A DNA stretch of 41,854 nt, from assembly GCA_001941135.1 (NCBI GenBank), contig MSHL01000060.1, forward strand, positions 1 to 41,854, in the 5' to 3' direction. The first letter of the stretch is position 1, and every line of letters starts with the position of its first letter. The DNA is from Ruminococcus sp. Zagget11. GTDB taxonomy: Bacteria; Bacillota; Clostridia; Oscillospirales; Ruminococcaceae. Shown piece after piece: positions 1-7,238 of this stretch. The notes under the pieces are model-generated. The model saw only the letters and a list, made by a program, of their open reading frames with translations. It ran no database searches and was not told the DNA's origin. The translations under genes and the position numbers were made by a program.

Positions 1-771
1 GCTATCCTGCTCACAGCAGAGGAGCTGAAATCCCCTGTTATTCTCGGTGTTTCCGAGGGCGCAGGCAAATATATGTGCGGCTTTAAGACCGTAGTCGGAA
101 TGGTAAACGGCATGATGGACAGCTTGAATATCACTGTTCCTGTTGCTCTTCACCTTGACCATGGTACTTTTGAGGGCTCAAAGGCTTGTATCAATGCAGG
201 CTTCTCCTCTATCATGTTTGACGGCTCTCACTATCCCATTGACGAGAACATTGCAAAAACCACAGCTCTTGTAAATACCTGTGATATATTGGGACTTTCC
301 CTTGAGGCTGAGGTTGGTTCTATCGGCGGCGAGGAAGACGGCGTTGTAGGTATGGGCGAATGTGCAGATCCCGACGAGTGCAAGGCAGTTGCAGACCTTG
401 GCGTAACAATGCTTGCAGCAGGTATCGGCAACATTCACGGTAAATATCCCGCAAACTGGCCCGGACTCCGTTTTGACGTTCTTGAGCAGATCAAGGCAAA
501 GACAGGAGATATGCCTTTGGTACTTCACGGCGGCACAGGCATTCCCGATGATATGATTAAGAAGGCTATTTCCCTCGGCGTTGCAAAGATCAATGTAAAT
601 ACCGAGTGCCAGCTTGTATTCCAGGAAGCAACAAGAAAGTATATCGAAGAGGGCAAGGATCTCCAGGGCAAGGGCTTTGACCCCAGAAAGCTTTTAGCAC
701 CCGGCTACGAGGCTATTAAGCTTAAGGTTAAGGAAAAAATGGAAATCTTCGGCTCTGTGGGCAAGGCTTAA
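1..771 (+). CDS. fba: Class II fructose-bisphosphate aldolase, 5'-truncated by the window edge
   Basis: Cleaves fructose-1,6-bisphosphate to dihydroxyacetone phosphate and glyceraldehyde-3-phosphate in cytoplasmic glycolysis, using a divalent metal. The reading frame is open from base 1 and gives 256 residues. The class II family is usually about 280-310 residues, so roughly 30 N-terminal residues lie outside the window. Metal and substrate motifs are visible: the HLDHG segment, AEVGSIGG, NIHGKYP and LHGGTGIP followed by the KINVNTE phosphate-binding segment. The ATG at 73 is internal, because family homology (GVSEGAGKYM) continues upstream of it. A strong intrinsic terminator follows 25 bases after the stop, so this is the last gene of its transcript. 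Confidence 0.95.
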   Translation, partial: AILLTAEELKSPVILGVSEGAGKYMCGFKTVVGMVNGMMDSLNITVPVALHLDHGTFEGSKACINAGFSSIMFDGSHYPIDENIAKTTALVNTCDILGLSLEAEVGSIGGEEDGVVGMGECADPDECKAVADLGVTMLAAGIGNIHGKYPANWPGLRFDVLEQIKAKTGDMPLVLHGGTGIPDDMIKKAISLGVAKINVNTECQLVFQEATRKYIEEGKDLQGKGFDPRKLLAPGYEAIKLKVKEKMEIFGSVGKA

Positions 772-796
772 TCGGTATTATCCAAAAGGAAAAACG

Positions 797-828
797 GCAC
801 TGTCGGTTTAAATCGGCAGTGCTTTTTT
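797..828 (+). terminator. Intrinsic terminator of fba
   Basis: GCACTGTCG pairs with CGGCAGTGC (one G-U pair) across an 8-base loop and is followed by six T residues. It is placed directly after the aldolase stop codon. Confidence 0.9.
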
Positions 829-882
829 CTGCAAAAATAAAAAGGCGGAAATTATAATATTCCCGCCAATGCCTCATTAGCC

Positions 883-1377
883 TTACTGCTTTACTGCGCC
901 CGCAAGCAATTCAGCCTGTCTGCGAACTCTTTCCTCATCGGCAATATCAATCTGATTCATAACTGCAGTTCTGAAAACGTCAGCATCCTTTATATAACGA
1001 AACTCATAGCCGCCTGAAGATGTGGTTACGTTAATGGTTGCATAACCAAATATTTTCCCAAACAGATTTTGGTCAACAGCTACCGAGTTTAATTTGTTAA
1101 GGGGTGCATCCATTGTCTTTGTATTTATAATTCCATAATGACCGACCATCTTTTTGTTGGTAAGCACAAGAGAAATCGCATTAATTGTCATCAATTTCAG
1201 TCCTATCATTATTGCTGCTACAATCAAGCCAATCAATATCATCGCCCCGCCGCCCATTGAAAACAGGATAAACACAATAACTGCCCCGATAATTCTCGGC
1301 AGTGCTGCAATATTACTTGTTACTGCCCTTGAAATTATGCTTTCATCTTTCGCCAGATTCTTTTCAACATCTACCAT
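883..1377 (-). CDS. Bacterial PH-domain membrane protein
   Basis: 164 residues. Two hydrophobic segments (about residues 25-42 and 45-62) are followed by a bacterial PH-like (bPH2/YdbS-type) beta-rich domain at about 68-150, recognised from the pattern LTNKKMVGHYGIINTKT, then DAPLNKLNSVAVDQNLFGKIFGYATI and an -NVTTSSGGYEF- strand. Such domains sit on the cytoplasmic face of the membrane and their ligand is generally unknown. The start is supported by GGAGG about seven bases upstream. The gene is divergent from an XRE regulator; the shared intergenic region holds a TTGACT-N17-TATAAT promoter for this gene and an inverted repeat over its transcription start, so control by that regulator is plausible. 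The specific function is unknown. Confidence 0.8.
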   Translation of the reverse strand: MVDVEKNLAKDESIISRAVTSNIAALPRIIGAVIVFILFSMGGGAMILIGLIVAAIMIGLKLMTINAISLVLTNKKMVGHYGIINTKTMDAPLNKLNSVAVDQNLFGKIFGYATINVTTSSGGYEFRYIKDADVFRTAVMNQIDIADEERVRRQAELLAGAVKQ

Positions 1378-1413
1378 TACAATTCCTCCACAATAAATTA
1401 TTTTCTATGTTCT

Positions 1414-1453
1414 TATATGCATAGTGTGCCTAATTTGACACATTATGCATATA
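1414..1453. promoter_or_regulatory. Imperfect inverted repeat at the PH-gene transcription start
   Basis: The arms TATATGCATAGTGT and ACACATTATGCATATA (reverse complement TATATGCATAATGTGT) surround a 10-base centre. The repeat abuts the -10 element (1453-1458) of the minus-strand promoter and covers the expected start near 1446. It could be an operator or a hairpin at the 5' end of the mRNA. Confidence 0.55.
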
Positions 1454-1481
1454 TTATACCCTAATTAGATTATAAAGTCAA
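1453..1481 (-). promoter_or_regulatory. Sigma-A promoter of the PH-domain gene
   Basis: On the minus strand, TTGACT (1476-1481), a 17-base spacer and TATAAT (1453-1458). It points at the gene starting at 1377. Confidence 0.75.
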
Positions 1482-1491
1482 TATTGTTTAA

Positions 1492-1519
1492 TCACTTTTG
1501 GTATAATAAACAAAAGTGA
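1492..1519. promoter_or_regulatory. Perfect 9-bp inverted repeat around the XRE -10 element
   Basis: TCACTTTTG (1492-1500) and CAAAAGTGA (1511-1519) are exact reverse complements 10 bases apart. Between them lies TATAAT (1502-1507), preceded by TG in an extended -10 arrangement. No good -35 is seen. The position is typical of an autoregulatory operator for a dimeric HTH repressor. Confidence 0.65.
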
Positions 1520-1529
1520 GGTGTCTGAT

Positions 1530-1856
1530 GTGGCTAAATATAACAGAATTAAGGATTTGCGTGAGGACAGTGACAAAACACAGCAGGATCTGGCAGATTA
1601 TCTGGGAACCTCTACTCAGCATTACGGCAAATATGAGCTTGGCTATGCGGAAATACCCTTTGAACGTGCTATACTTCTTGCAAAATACTATAATGTGAGC
1701 CTTGATTACATCGCCGGACTTACAAACACTAAAAGACCTCTCCCAAACGACACATTAAGCGATTCGGAACAGGATCTTATAAAGACTGTCCGCTCCCTGA
1801 CCGAATCGGAAAAAATGAAACTACTTAAAATAGCCGAGGTAATATTTAAGTCATAA
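1530..1856 (+). CDS. XRE-family HTH transcriptional regulator
   Basis: 108 residues from GTG 1530. A Cro/C1-type helix-turn-helix spans about residues 3-60 (NRIKDLREDSDKTQQDLADYL, then STQHYGKYELGYAEIPFERA), with the typical LAKYYNVSLDYIAG end. The C-terminal ~40 residues form a short helical tail (SDSEQDLIKTVRSLTESEK), as in small SinR/phage-repressor-like regulators. GTG 1530 is preferred over the in-frame GTG 1521 because GAGGTG (1518-1523) lies six bases before it and transcription from the -10 at 1502-1507 would leave almost no leader for the earlier codon. The inverted repeat surrounding its own -10 suggests negative autoregulation. The neighbouring divergent PH-domain gene is the likely second target. 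The ligand is unknown. Confidence 0.85.
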   Translation: MAKYNRIKDLREDSDKTQQDLADYLGTSTQHYGKYELGYAEIPFERAILLAKYYNVSLDYIAGLTNTKRPLPNDTLSDSEQDLIKTVRSLTESEKMKLLKIAEVIFKS

Positions 1857-2089
1857 GGGAAATACTTTTGGTTGCCGTAAAAAATTTAGTTTTTTAGAGA
1901 AAATTTTGTTTATTTGCAAAAAATTTGGTTTCTTCTCTTGATTATTTTGTTTCACTGTTCAATAGCAGTTTTTACAGTTATCCTTTACAGTTAAACGGCA
2001 AGCAAAATGACCTGCTAAAATTCTGTGAAACACCGAGAAGCCGCGGAGAAATTGCAGATCAACGCTTCTGCCGCGTAAAATAAACAATG

Positions 2090-2120
2090 CCCCCACATTC
2101 GTAAAATACGTGTGTGGGGG
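2090..2120. terminator. Hairpin between XRE gene and TM2 gene, probably a bidirectional terminator
   Basis: CCCCCACA pairs with TGTGGGGG, with a further CGTA/TACG pairing inside. On the minus strand it follows the TM2 gene's stop by 19 bases but has only a broken U-tract (GTTTATTTT). The rest of 1857-2139 is A/T-rich and shows no gene. Confidence 0.6.
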
Positions 2121-2139
2121 TATCCTGTTTATAGCAGCA

Positions 2140-2772
2140 TCAGCTATTGTAATAACGAGGTTTTAAGGCAAGTATAATAAGGTCAAGTATCCAGCCAATG
2201 CCGCCTAATCCGCCGGTAAACATCCAGAGCAGACCCGAAGCAATTTTTCCCTCATACAGCCTGTGTATGCCAAAATACCCTAAAAAAATACAAAGCAAAA
2301 TTGCTACTGTCTTATCCTTTCTGCCTCTTTTGCCAAAACCTGCAGTATGCGTGTCATTATACACATTCTGATTAATATGGGTTTGCTGCGAGGTGTAGTT
2401 GCCGGAATTGGTGTAATTATAGGTGGTATAGTTGTTCTGTATGGTATATCCCGCCTGTCCTGCCTGACCGCCGATTTGAGTATTCACTTGATTAGGCATT
2501 TGACCGGGTGACTGTGTATACGTCGGTGCCTGAGTATACGTTTGCGCAGATGCCTGGGGGTATGACTGTGTTTGTGCGGCAGCAATGTTCCTTGCACCGC
2601 AATTCATGCAGAAAGCAGAGCCGGAGGGCAGTGCAGCACCGCACTTGGTACAGTAGCCGCCGCCATCGTCCACGACCATTTTTATATCGGATACTATCGG
2701 CTCGTCATAGGCAGTTTGTGAAAAAGCATCGTCCTCCGCAGGCTTTTTACTTGGATTATAAAATTCGTTCAC
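2140..2772 (-). CDS. Zinc-ribbon and TM2-domain membrane protein
   Basis: 210 residues. An N-terminal zinc ribbon at about residues 40-60 has two CxxC knuckles (CTKCGAALP...FCMNCGARN). It is followed by a Gln/Thr/Tyr/Asn-rich low-complexity linker (about 65-145) and a C-terminal TM2 domain (about 153-205) with two membrane helices and the -FLGYFGIHRLYEGKIASG- and -GGLGGIGWILDLI- motifs. The family is widespread in Firmicutes but has no settled biochemical role. The GTG start is supported by GGAGG seven bases upstream. It lies downstream of GH95 on the same strand, yet has its own promoter inside the end of GH95, so it is probably not part of the glycan operon. Confidence 0.85.
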   Translation of the reverse strand: MNEFYNPSKKPAEDDAFSQTAYDEPIVSDIKMVVDDGGGYCTKCGAALPSGSAFCMNCGARNIAAAQTQSYPQASAQTYTQAPTYTQSPGQMPNQVNTQIGGQAGQAGYTIQNNYTTYNYTNSGNYTSQQTHINQNVYNDTHTAGFGKRGRKDKTVAILLCIFLGYFGIHRLYEGKIASGLLWMFTGGLGGIGWILDLIILALKPRYYNS

Positions 2773-2829
2773 TTCAATTCCTCCGAAATAAAATTATGTA
2801 TCTTATGCGATTGTCGTAAATTCCTCTTT

Positions 2830-2857
2830 ATTATACCATAGATTTCTCAAAAATCAA
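2830..2857 (-). promoter_or_regulatory. Promoter of the TM2 gene
   Basis: Minus-strand TTGATT (2852-2857), 16-base spacer, TATAAT (2830-2835). The -35 overlaps the last codons of GH95. Confidence 0.6.
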
Positions 2858-5159
2858 TATCTGCCATCATTATATTTTCATTAAAAATTACCGTGCATAT
2901 TCCGTCTGCATTTTCGCAAACATAACCAACGGGATTCCCGTCCGCTGTAACTGCATTTATTTCCTTGGGAGAATTGCAGCAAACTGTTTCTCTCAATACC
3001 AAACGGTTAATACCGTCACTGCTCCTTGCGGTAAATTGCGCATGATTTACCCGAGAGCCGCTCCACTCAAAGCTTATCTCCAAGCCGCCTCGTGCAGCCA
3101 TTCTCCTTACACTGCCCTCGGTCCATGCGGGAGGAAGAGCGGGAAGAAACGCTATTTCCCCTGCAATACTTTGCAGCAGGGCTTCTCCTATTCCCGCGCC
3201 GCCGCCGAAATTGCCGTCAATTTGGAAGGGCGGGTGCATATCGAACATATTTATGCTTGTTGAATCGGACATAAGCGTCTTTAAATTCTCCGCAACCTTT
3301 TCGCCGTCCCCAAGTCTTGCCCACATATTGATTATCCATGCTCTTGACCAGCCTGTATTGCCGCCGCCGTAGGAAAGCCGTCTTTCTATGGTTGCCCTTG
3401 CCGCCTTGGCAAGCTCGGGGGTTTTGGACAGGGAAATTATATCCGAGGGGTGGAGGGCGAAAAGCTGTGAAATATGCCTATGTCCCGGCTCAAACTCATC
3501 GTAATCCTCCGCCCACTCCATTATCTGACCGTATTTTCCGATTTGGGGAGAGGGAAGCTTACTGTCGATTTCCCTAAGCTTATCCGCAAAGGCCTTATCC
3601 CTTTGGAGAATATCGGCGGCACTGATCACTCCCTTGAAAAGGGTGTGGAGTATCTGACTGTCCATAGATGCGCCCTGACAAAGCCTGCCCTGTACTCCCT
3701 CCGAAATATTGTACGTATTTTCGGGAGAAACGGAGGGACTTACCACAAGTCTGCCCTTTCCGTCATCTATCAGATATTCCGTAAAGAACTCCGCAGCCTC
3801 CCTCATTGTGTCGTACTTTTCAGCGAGAAATTCCTTATCGAGGGTAAATTGGTAATGCTCCCAAATATGTGTGCAGAGCCATGCAAGACCCATTGGCCAA
3901 ATCGTTCCCGGCAGCCACTTATCCTGCGGAGCGGTGTCGCCCCAAATATCGGTGTTATGGTGACAAACAGCGCCGTGACAGCCGTACATTTTTTCGGCGG
4001 TTATCCGTCCATGCTCTCTCATTCTCTCGATATGGTCGAAAAGGGGCATATGACACCGGGACAGATTTTGCATTTCAACGCCCCAGTAATTCATCTCGGT
4101 GTTTATGTTGATTGTGAATTTGCAGCCCCATGCAGGCCACATATCCTTATTCCATATTCCCTGCAGGTTCAGGGGCAGCGTGCCCTCCCTGGAACCGCTT
4201 ATCATAAGATAGCGTGAGAAATTGAAATAAAGCTCATACAGCTCATTATCGGGCTTGCCCTCCTTTACGGCAGCAAGTCTTTCATCAGTGGGAAGGTCGC
4301 TGCCGCCGCCGCTGTTGTCACAAAGGGTAATTCCGCAGCGATTATAAAGACTTTGGTAATCCTTAATATGTCTGCTTTCCAGCTCCGAGGTGCGTCTGAG
4401 GGCGGTTTTTGCCTGCCGTACCGCCATATTTTCATAGTCCCCTGTCCTCCATGATGTCTGCGCCCCTATGGTTATGACAACGCAGGAAGCATTTTCGCAG
4501 ACAATGCGGTTAGCGCGGGTTTCGCAAGTACCGTCCTTTGCAGCGGCGGATATTGCACAAGCATAGGGTATACCGTCGGAAACGGTGAAAATAAGCGTAG
4601 ACTTATCATAAGCTTGATTTTTGTCATAATTATCGTCCCGCCCGTCTATAAATGCGGAAAATGAAACGGCAGGATAAGGCTTTCCGTCCTTTTCGGCTGT
4701 AAGAGAAATGACAATTACCTCATCGGGGTGTGATGCAAAGACACGGCGAACGTACCTTATCCCATCGGAAACGAATACCGTATCGCACAAAGCCGTAGAA
4801 ATATCCAGCGAACGGCTGTATTCCGTTGCTTCACCCACTGTCTGAATAAGGTGAAAATCCCCCAACGGTTGGTAATGCCGCTGATTTTCATTAGTGCCGT
4901 AGAAAGCCTCATCACAGAGCTTTTCCGCCTCCCATGACCTGCCCTCAACAATTAAGCGGCGCATTTTATCGAGATTTTCAAGTGCCAAGGGATTATTCCT
5001 GTCCCTATAGCCTCCCGACCAAATTGAATCCTCATTAAGCTGAATAAGCTCCTCGCGGGGAATACCGAAAACCATTCCACCAAGTCTGCCATTTCCAACG
5101 GGAAGCGCCTCGTCCCAATTTGCGGCAAGGCGGCTATATTTCAGTAGTGTACTGCTCAT
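2847..5159 (-). CDS. Glycoside hydrolase family 95 (alpha-L-fucosidase / alpha-L-galactosidase)
   Basis: 770 residues, the normal length for a single-module GH95 enzyme. The N-terminal beta-sandwich begins -WDEALPVGNGRLGGMVFG- and the (alpha/alpha)6 barrel follows. By family knowledge (AfcA of Bifidobacterium), catalysis uses a Glu acid and an Asp-activated water held by two Asn. The matching residues are N351 and N353 in the NINTEMNYW segment, E480 in SPSVSPEN and D648 in QIDGNFGGG. There is no signal peptide, so the enzyme acts on oligosaccharides after import, which fits the ABC permeases upstream in the same operon. A terminator-like hairpin lies in the 62-base gap before it, suggesting lower or separately controlled expression. 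Fucose versus galactose specificity cannot be decided from sequence alone. Confidence 0.93.
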   Translation of the reverse strand: MSSTLLKYSRLAANWDEALPVGNGRLGGMVFGIPREELIQLNEDSIWSGGYRDRNNPLALENLDKMRRLIVEGRSWEAEKLCDEAFYGTNENQRHYQPLGDFHLIQTVGEATEYSRSLDISTALCDTVFVSDGIRYVRRVFASHPDEVIVISLTAEKDGKPYPAVSFSAFIDGRDDNYDKNQAYDKSTLIFTVSDGIPYACAISAAAKDGTCETRANRIVCENASCVVITIGAQTSWRTGDYENMAVRQAKTALRRTSELESRHIKDYQSLYNRCGITLCDNSGGGSDLPTDERLAAVKEGKPDNELYELYFNFSRYLMISGSREGTLPLNLQGIWNKDMWPAWGCKFTININTEMNYWGVEMQNLSRCHMPLFDHIERMREHGRITAEKMYGCHGAVCHHNTDIWGDTAPQDKWLPGTIWPMGLAWLCTHIWEHYQFTLDKEFLAEKYDTMREAAEFFTEYLIDDGKGRLVVSPSVSPENTYNISEGVQGRLCQGASMDSQILHTLFKGVISAADILQRDKAFADKLREIDSKLPSPQIGKYGQIMEWAEDYDEFEPGHRHISQLFALHPSDIISLSKTPELAKAARATIERRLSYGGGNTGWSRAWIINMWARLGDGEKVAENLKTLMSDSTSINMFDMHPPFQIDGNFGGGAGIGEALLQSIAGEIAFLPALPPAWTEGSVRRMAARGGLEISFEWSGSRVNHAQFTARSSDGINRLVLRETVCCNSPKEINAVTADGNPVGYVCENADGICTVIFNENIMMADIDF

Positions 5160-5174
5160 AAAACTTGCTCCTCT

Positions 5175-5211
5175 CTAAAAAACGGCGAAACAGCCTTTGC
5201 CGTTCCGCCGT
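5175..5211 (-). terminator. Terminator-like hairpin inside the operon, just before GH95
   Basis: On the minus strand ACGGCG-AAC-GC pairs with GC-GTT-CGCCGT around a short AAAG loop, directly followed by six U. It sits between the last permease and GH95. GGAG of the GH95 ribosome binding site follows within ten bases. It may act as a partial terminator or as an mRNA-processing and stabilising element. Confidence 0.7.
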
Positions 5212-5221
5212 AAATAGCATA

Positions 5222-6307
5222 TTACATACCGGTAAGACCCGAACGTGCAATACCTTCTGTAAAGTATCTTTGCAGGAAGATGTACATTATAAGCATAGGT
5301 GTTATCGATATAAGGCATCCGCCCTCCATCCAAACAATAAGCTCTCGTGAGTTAACCTGAACATTACCGTTATCGAAAATAATTCGTGTTAGGGATGCTT
5401 CCAGGTTTTTCAGCTGAAGCGCTATGGTGGAGTTGTCTGTAAAGAACGAGGTACTTACATAGTAGTCATTCCAGTACCAAACAACCGAAAGAAGGAATAC
5501 CGTAAGGAATGTGGAACCCGCGTTGGGAACCATGATTTGTACGAATGTTCTCAGCGGCGAGCAGCCGTCAAGGTAAGCAGCGTCCTCAAGCTCCTTGGGA
5601 AGTCCGCGGAACGTCTGCCTGTAAAGGAAGATGAACAGACCCGCTCTGATTCCGTTTGCTGTGAACGCAGGCATATACATGGTCAGCGCATTGTTAATCA
5701 GGTTAATATAGTTGCCTGTCAGCGCATGGTAAATGCCGAGGGGATTGAAGTAACGGAAGAACATATACTGAGGAATAAGGATAATCTGTGACGGCATAAG
5801 AATCATCAATATTACAAAGAAGAAGAGTATGCTCTTTCCCTTGAAGTTGAATCGTCCGAAGCCGTAGCCGGTAATCGCACAGGAAAGAACCTGAAGAATG
5901 GAACAGCCGACGTTAATGAATACCGTATTCCCCAAGGTGGGCCAGAAATCCATTGCCTTTGCAGCTTCCTTTATATTGGAAAGGGTAAAGGTTTTGGGAA
6001 TCCAAACGATTGTCGGGTCGTTCATTTCCGAACGAGGTCTGAATGCCGTGGAAAGCATATAAAGGAGAGGGTAAAGAATTACGAAGCAAAGTCCGATTAT
6101 GAGCAGCGCACGGCAGAAAGGCCATACCTTTTCAAACATCCTCTTTCTGTTCAGATATTTCTGCTCCGCGGGCGTAAGAGTTGAAAGACGCTTTTTAAAA
6201 CGCTCTCTCTCCTCCTTACGGGATCGCTTTACCTCTTTTGGTTTTTTCTCCGGCTTAATTTTCTTCAGGAAACCGGAAACCGGGTTTGTTTTTACATTTT
6301 CAGCCAT
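5222..6307 (-). CDS. Carbohydrate ABC transporter permease (MalG/LplC type), second pair
   Basis: 361 residues from the ATG at 6307, chosen because AGGAGG (6315-6320) lies seven bases before it; an upstream in-frame ATG at 6343 would overlap the previous gene and has no such site. A long, highly charged N-terminus (about 55 residues rich in K/R/E) precedes six predicted membrane helices. The CUT1 EAA loop that docks on the ATPase is visible as LPKELEDAAYLDGCSPLRTF followed by QIMVP. It pairs with the MalF-type permease just upstream. No ATPase gene is present in the operon; CUT1 systems often share a distant MsmX/MsmK-type ATPase. Confidence 0.9.
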   Translation of the reverse strand: MAENVKTNPVSGFLKKIKPEKKPKEVKRSRKEERERFKKRLSTLTPAEQKYLNRKRMFEKVWPFCRALLIIGLCFVILYPLLYMLSTAFRPRSEMNDPTIVWIPKTFTLSNIKEAAKAMDFWPTLGNTVFINVGCSILQVLSCAITGYGFGRFNFKGKSILFFFVILMILMPSQIILIPQYMFFRYFNPLGIYHALTGNYINLINNALTMYMPAFTANGIRAGLFIFLYRQTFRGLPKELEDAAYLDGCSPLRTFVQIMVPNAGSTFLTVFLLSVVWYWNDYYVSTSFFTDNSTIALQLKNLEASLTRIIFDNGNVQVNSRELIVWMEGGCLISITPMLIMYIFLQRYFTEGIARSGLTGM

Positions 6308-6323
6308 TTTTCCGCCTCCTGAA

Positions 6324-7238
6324 TTAATCATCGTAGTAAACAACCTTATTCATAAGGGCAAATACAATTCCGATTACCACAAGGACAATCAGGAAGTAGC
6401 TCCATGCCATTGCGGCGGCGTAGCCGTACAGCCAGTCGTCCTGCTGCTGGATAATTCTTTCCATGACAAGGTTGGTGGGATCTGCGAAGGTATCAATTAT
6501 GGTGTAGATCAGATTTACAAGGAGCATGGGGGAGATGTACGCAATGGTTATCTTCCAGAAGAATTCCCATGATGTAGCGCCCTCAATGGCGGCAGCCTCT
6601 TTAGCGGATGCGGGTATTCCCTGCAAAGCAGAAAGGAATATGATAATCTGAATACCGCACTTCCAAATGAGGTTAAGTATATCTGATGTCAGGGTTGAAA
6701 TGGTTTCTGTCAGCGTGTCACTGATTCCGTAAATACCTACAAACTCAAGCAACTCGTCTACCATGTCCGAGGAGAACATTGATGAAAACTGGTCAGCCTC
6801 GGCAGCGCCGGTTGTTGAAAGGTCACCGGTTATAATGGAGTAAACAGGTCCCGTTGCTATGATAACCGGCAGGAAGAATACGGCTCTTGCAAAGGTTTTT
6901 CCTCTGAACTCCTGATTGATAACAATTGCCACGAAGAGCGAGAATATAATTATAATCGGTGTGTTGATAAGCATATCTCTCAGAACGCTGACAAGGTAGG
7001 TGCTGAAGTATGCATCTCGCAGAAATGCGTTTCTGTAGTTCAAGAAGTAGTTTACCGCACCCGATGAGTCGGTCAGCTTGGTAATCGCCAGATATCCGGT
7101 TTCAGGTGTTACGCTGAAGAATGAATAGTAGAGGGATTCGAAAACAGGGATTATGAAGAAGAACAATGCGCCTATAAACCAAAGTGCAATGAATCCATAT
7201 CCGTAAAGTCCCTTTTTACGTTCATACGAAAGTCTCAT
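6324..7238 (-). CDS. Sugar ABC transporter permease (MalF/UgpA type), second pair
   Basis: 304 residues, six predicted membrane helices. The EAA loop IPASAKEAAAIEGATSWEFF is at about residue 210. Between helices 2 and 3 there is an unusually long soluble insert (about 135-185, -DLSTTGAAEADQFSSM... DTLTETISTL-) that would face outside. Its ATG overlaps the stop of the DUF5696 gene (TAATG arrangement), so the two are translationally coupled, and the next permease's ribosome binding site lies right after its stop. This ties the permease to DUF5696 rather than to a second binding protein. Confidence 0.9.
   Translation of the reverse strand: MRLSYERKKGLYGYGFIALWFIGALFFFIIPVFESLYYSFFSVTPETGYLAITKLTDSSGAVNYFLNYRNAFLRDAYFSTYLVSVLRDMLINTPIIIIFSLFVAIVINQEFRGKTFARAVFFLPVIIATGPVYSIITGDLSTTGAAEADQFSSMFSSDMVDELLEFVGIYGISDTLTETISTLTSDILNLIWKCGIQIIIFLSALQGIPASAKEAAAIEGATSWEFFWKITIAYISPMLLVNLIYTIIDTFADPTNLVMERIIQQQDDWLYGYAAAMAWSYFLIVLVVIGIVFALMNKVVYYDD

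Noticed and set aside
73-771. Treating ATG 73 as the aldolase start
   Set aside because: The frame and family homology continue upstream to base 1; the gene is cut by the window edge.
3474-4217. 247-codon open frame on the plus strand inside GH95
   Set aside because: Antisense shadow of a well-supported GH95 gene. No ribosome binding site, no recognisable protein features; the open frame results from the codon use of the real gene.
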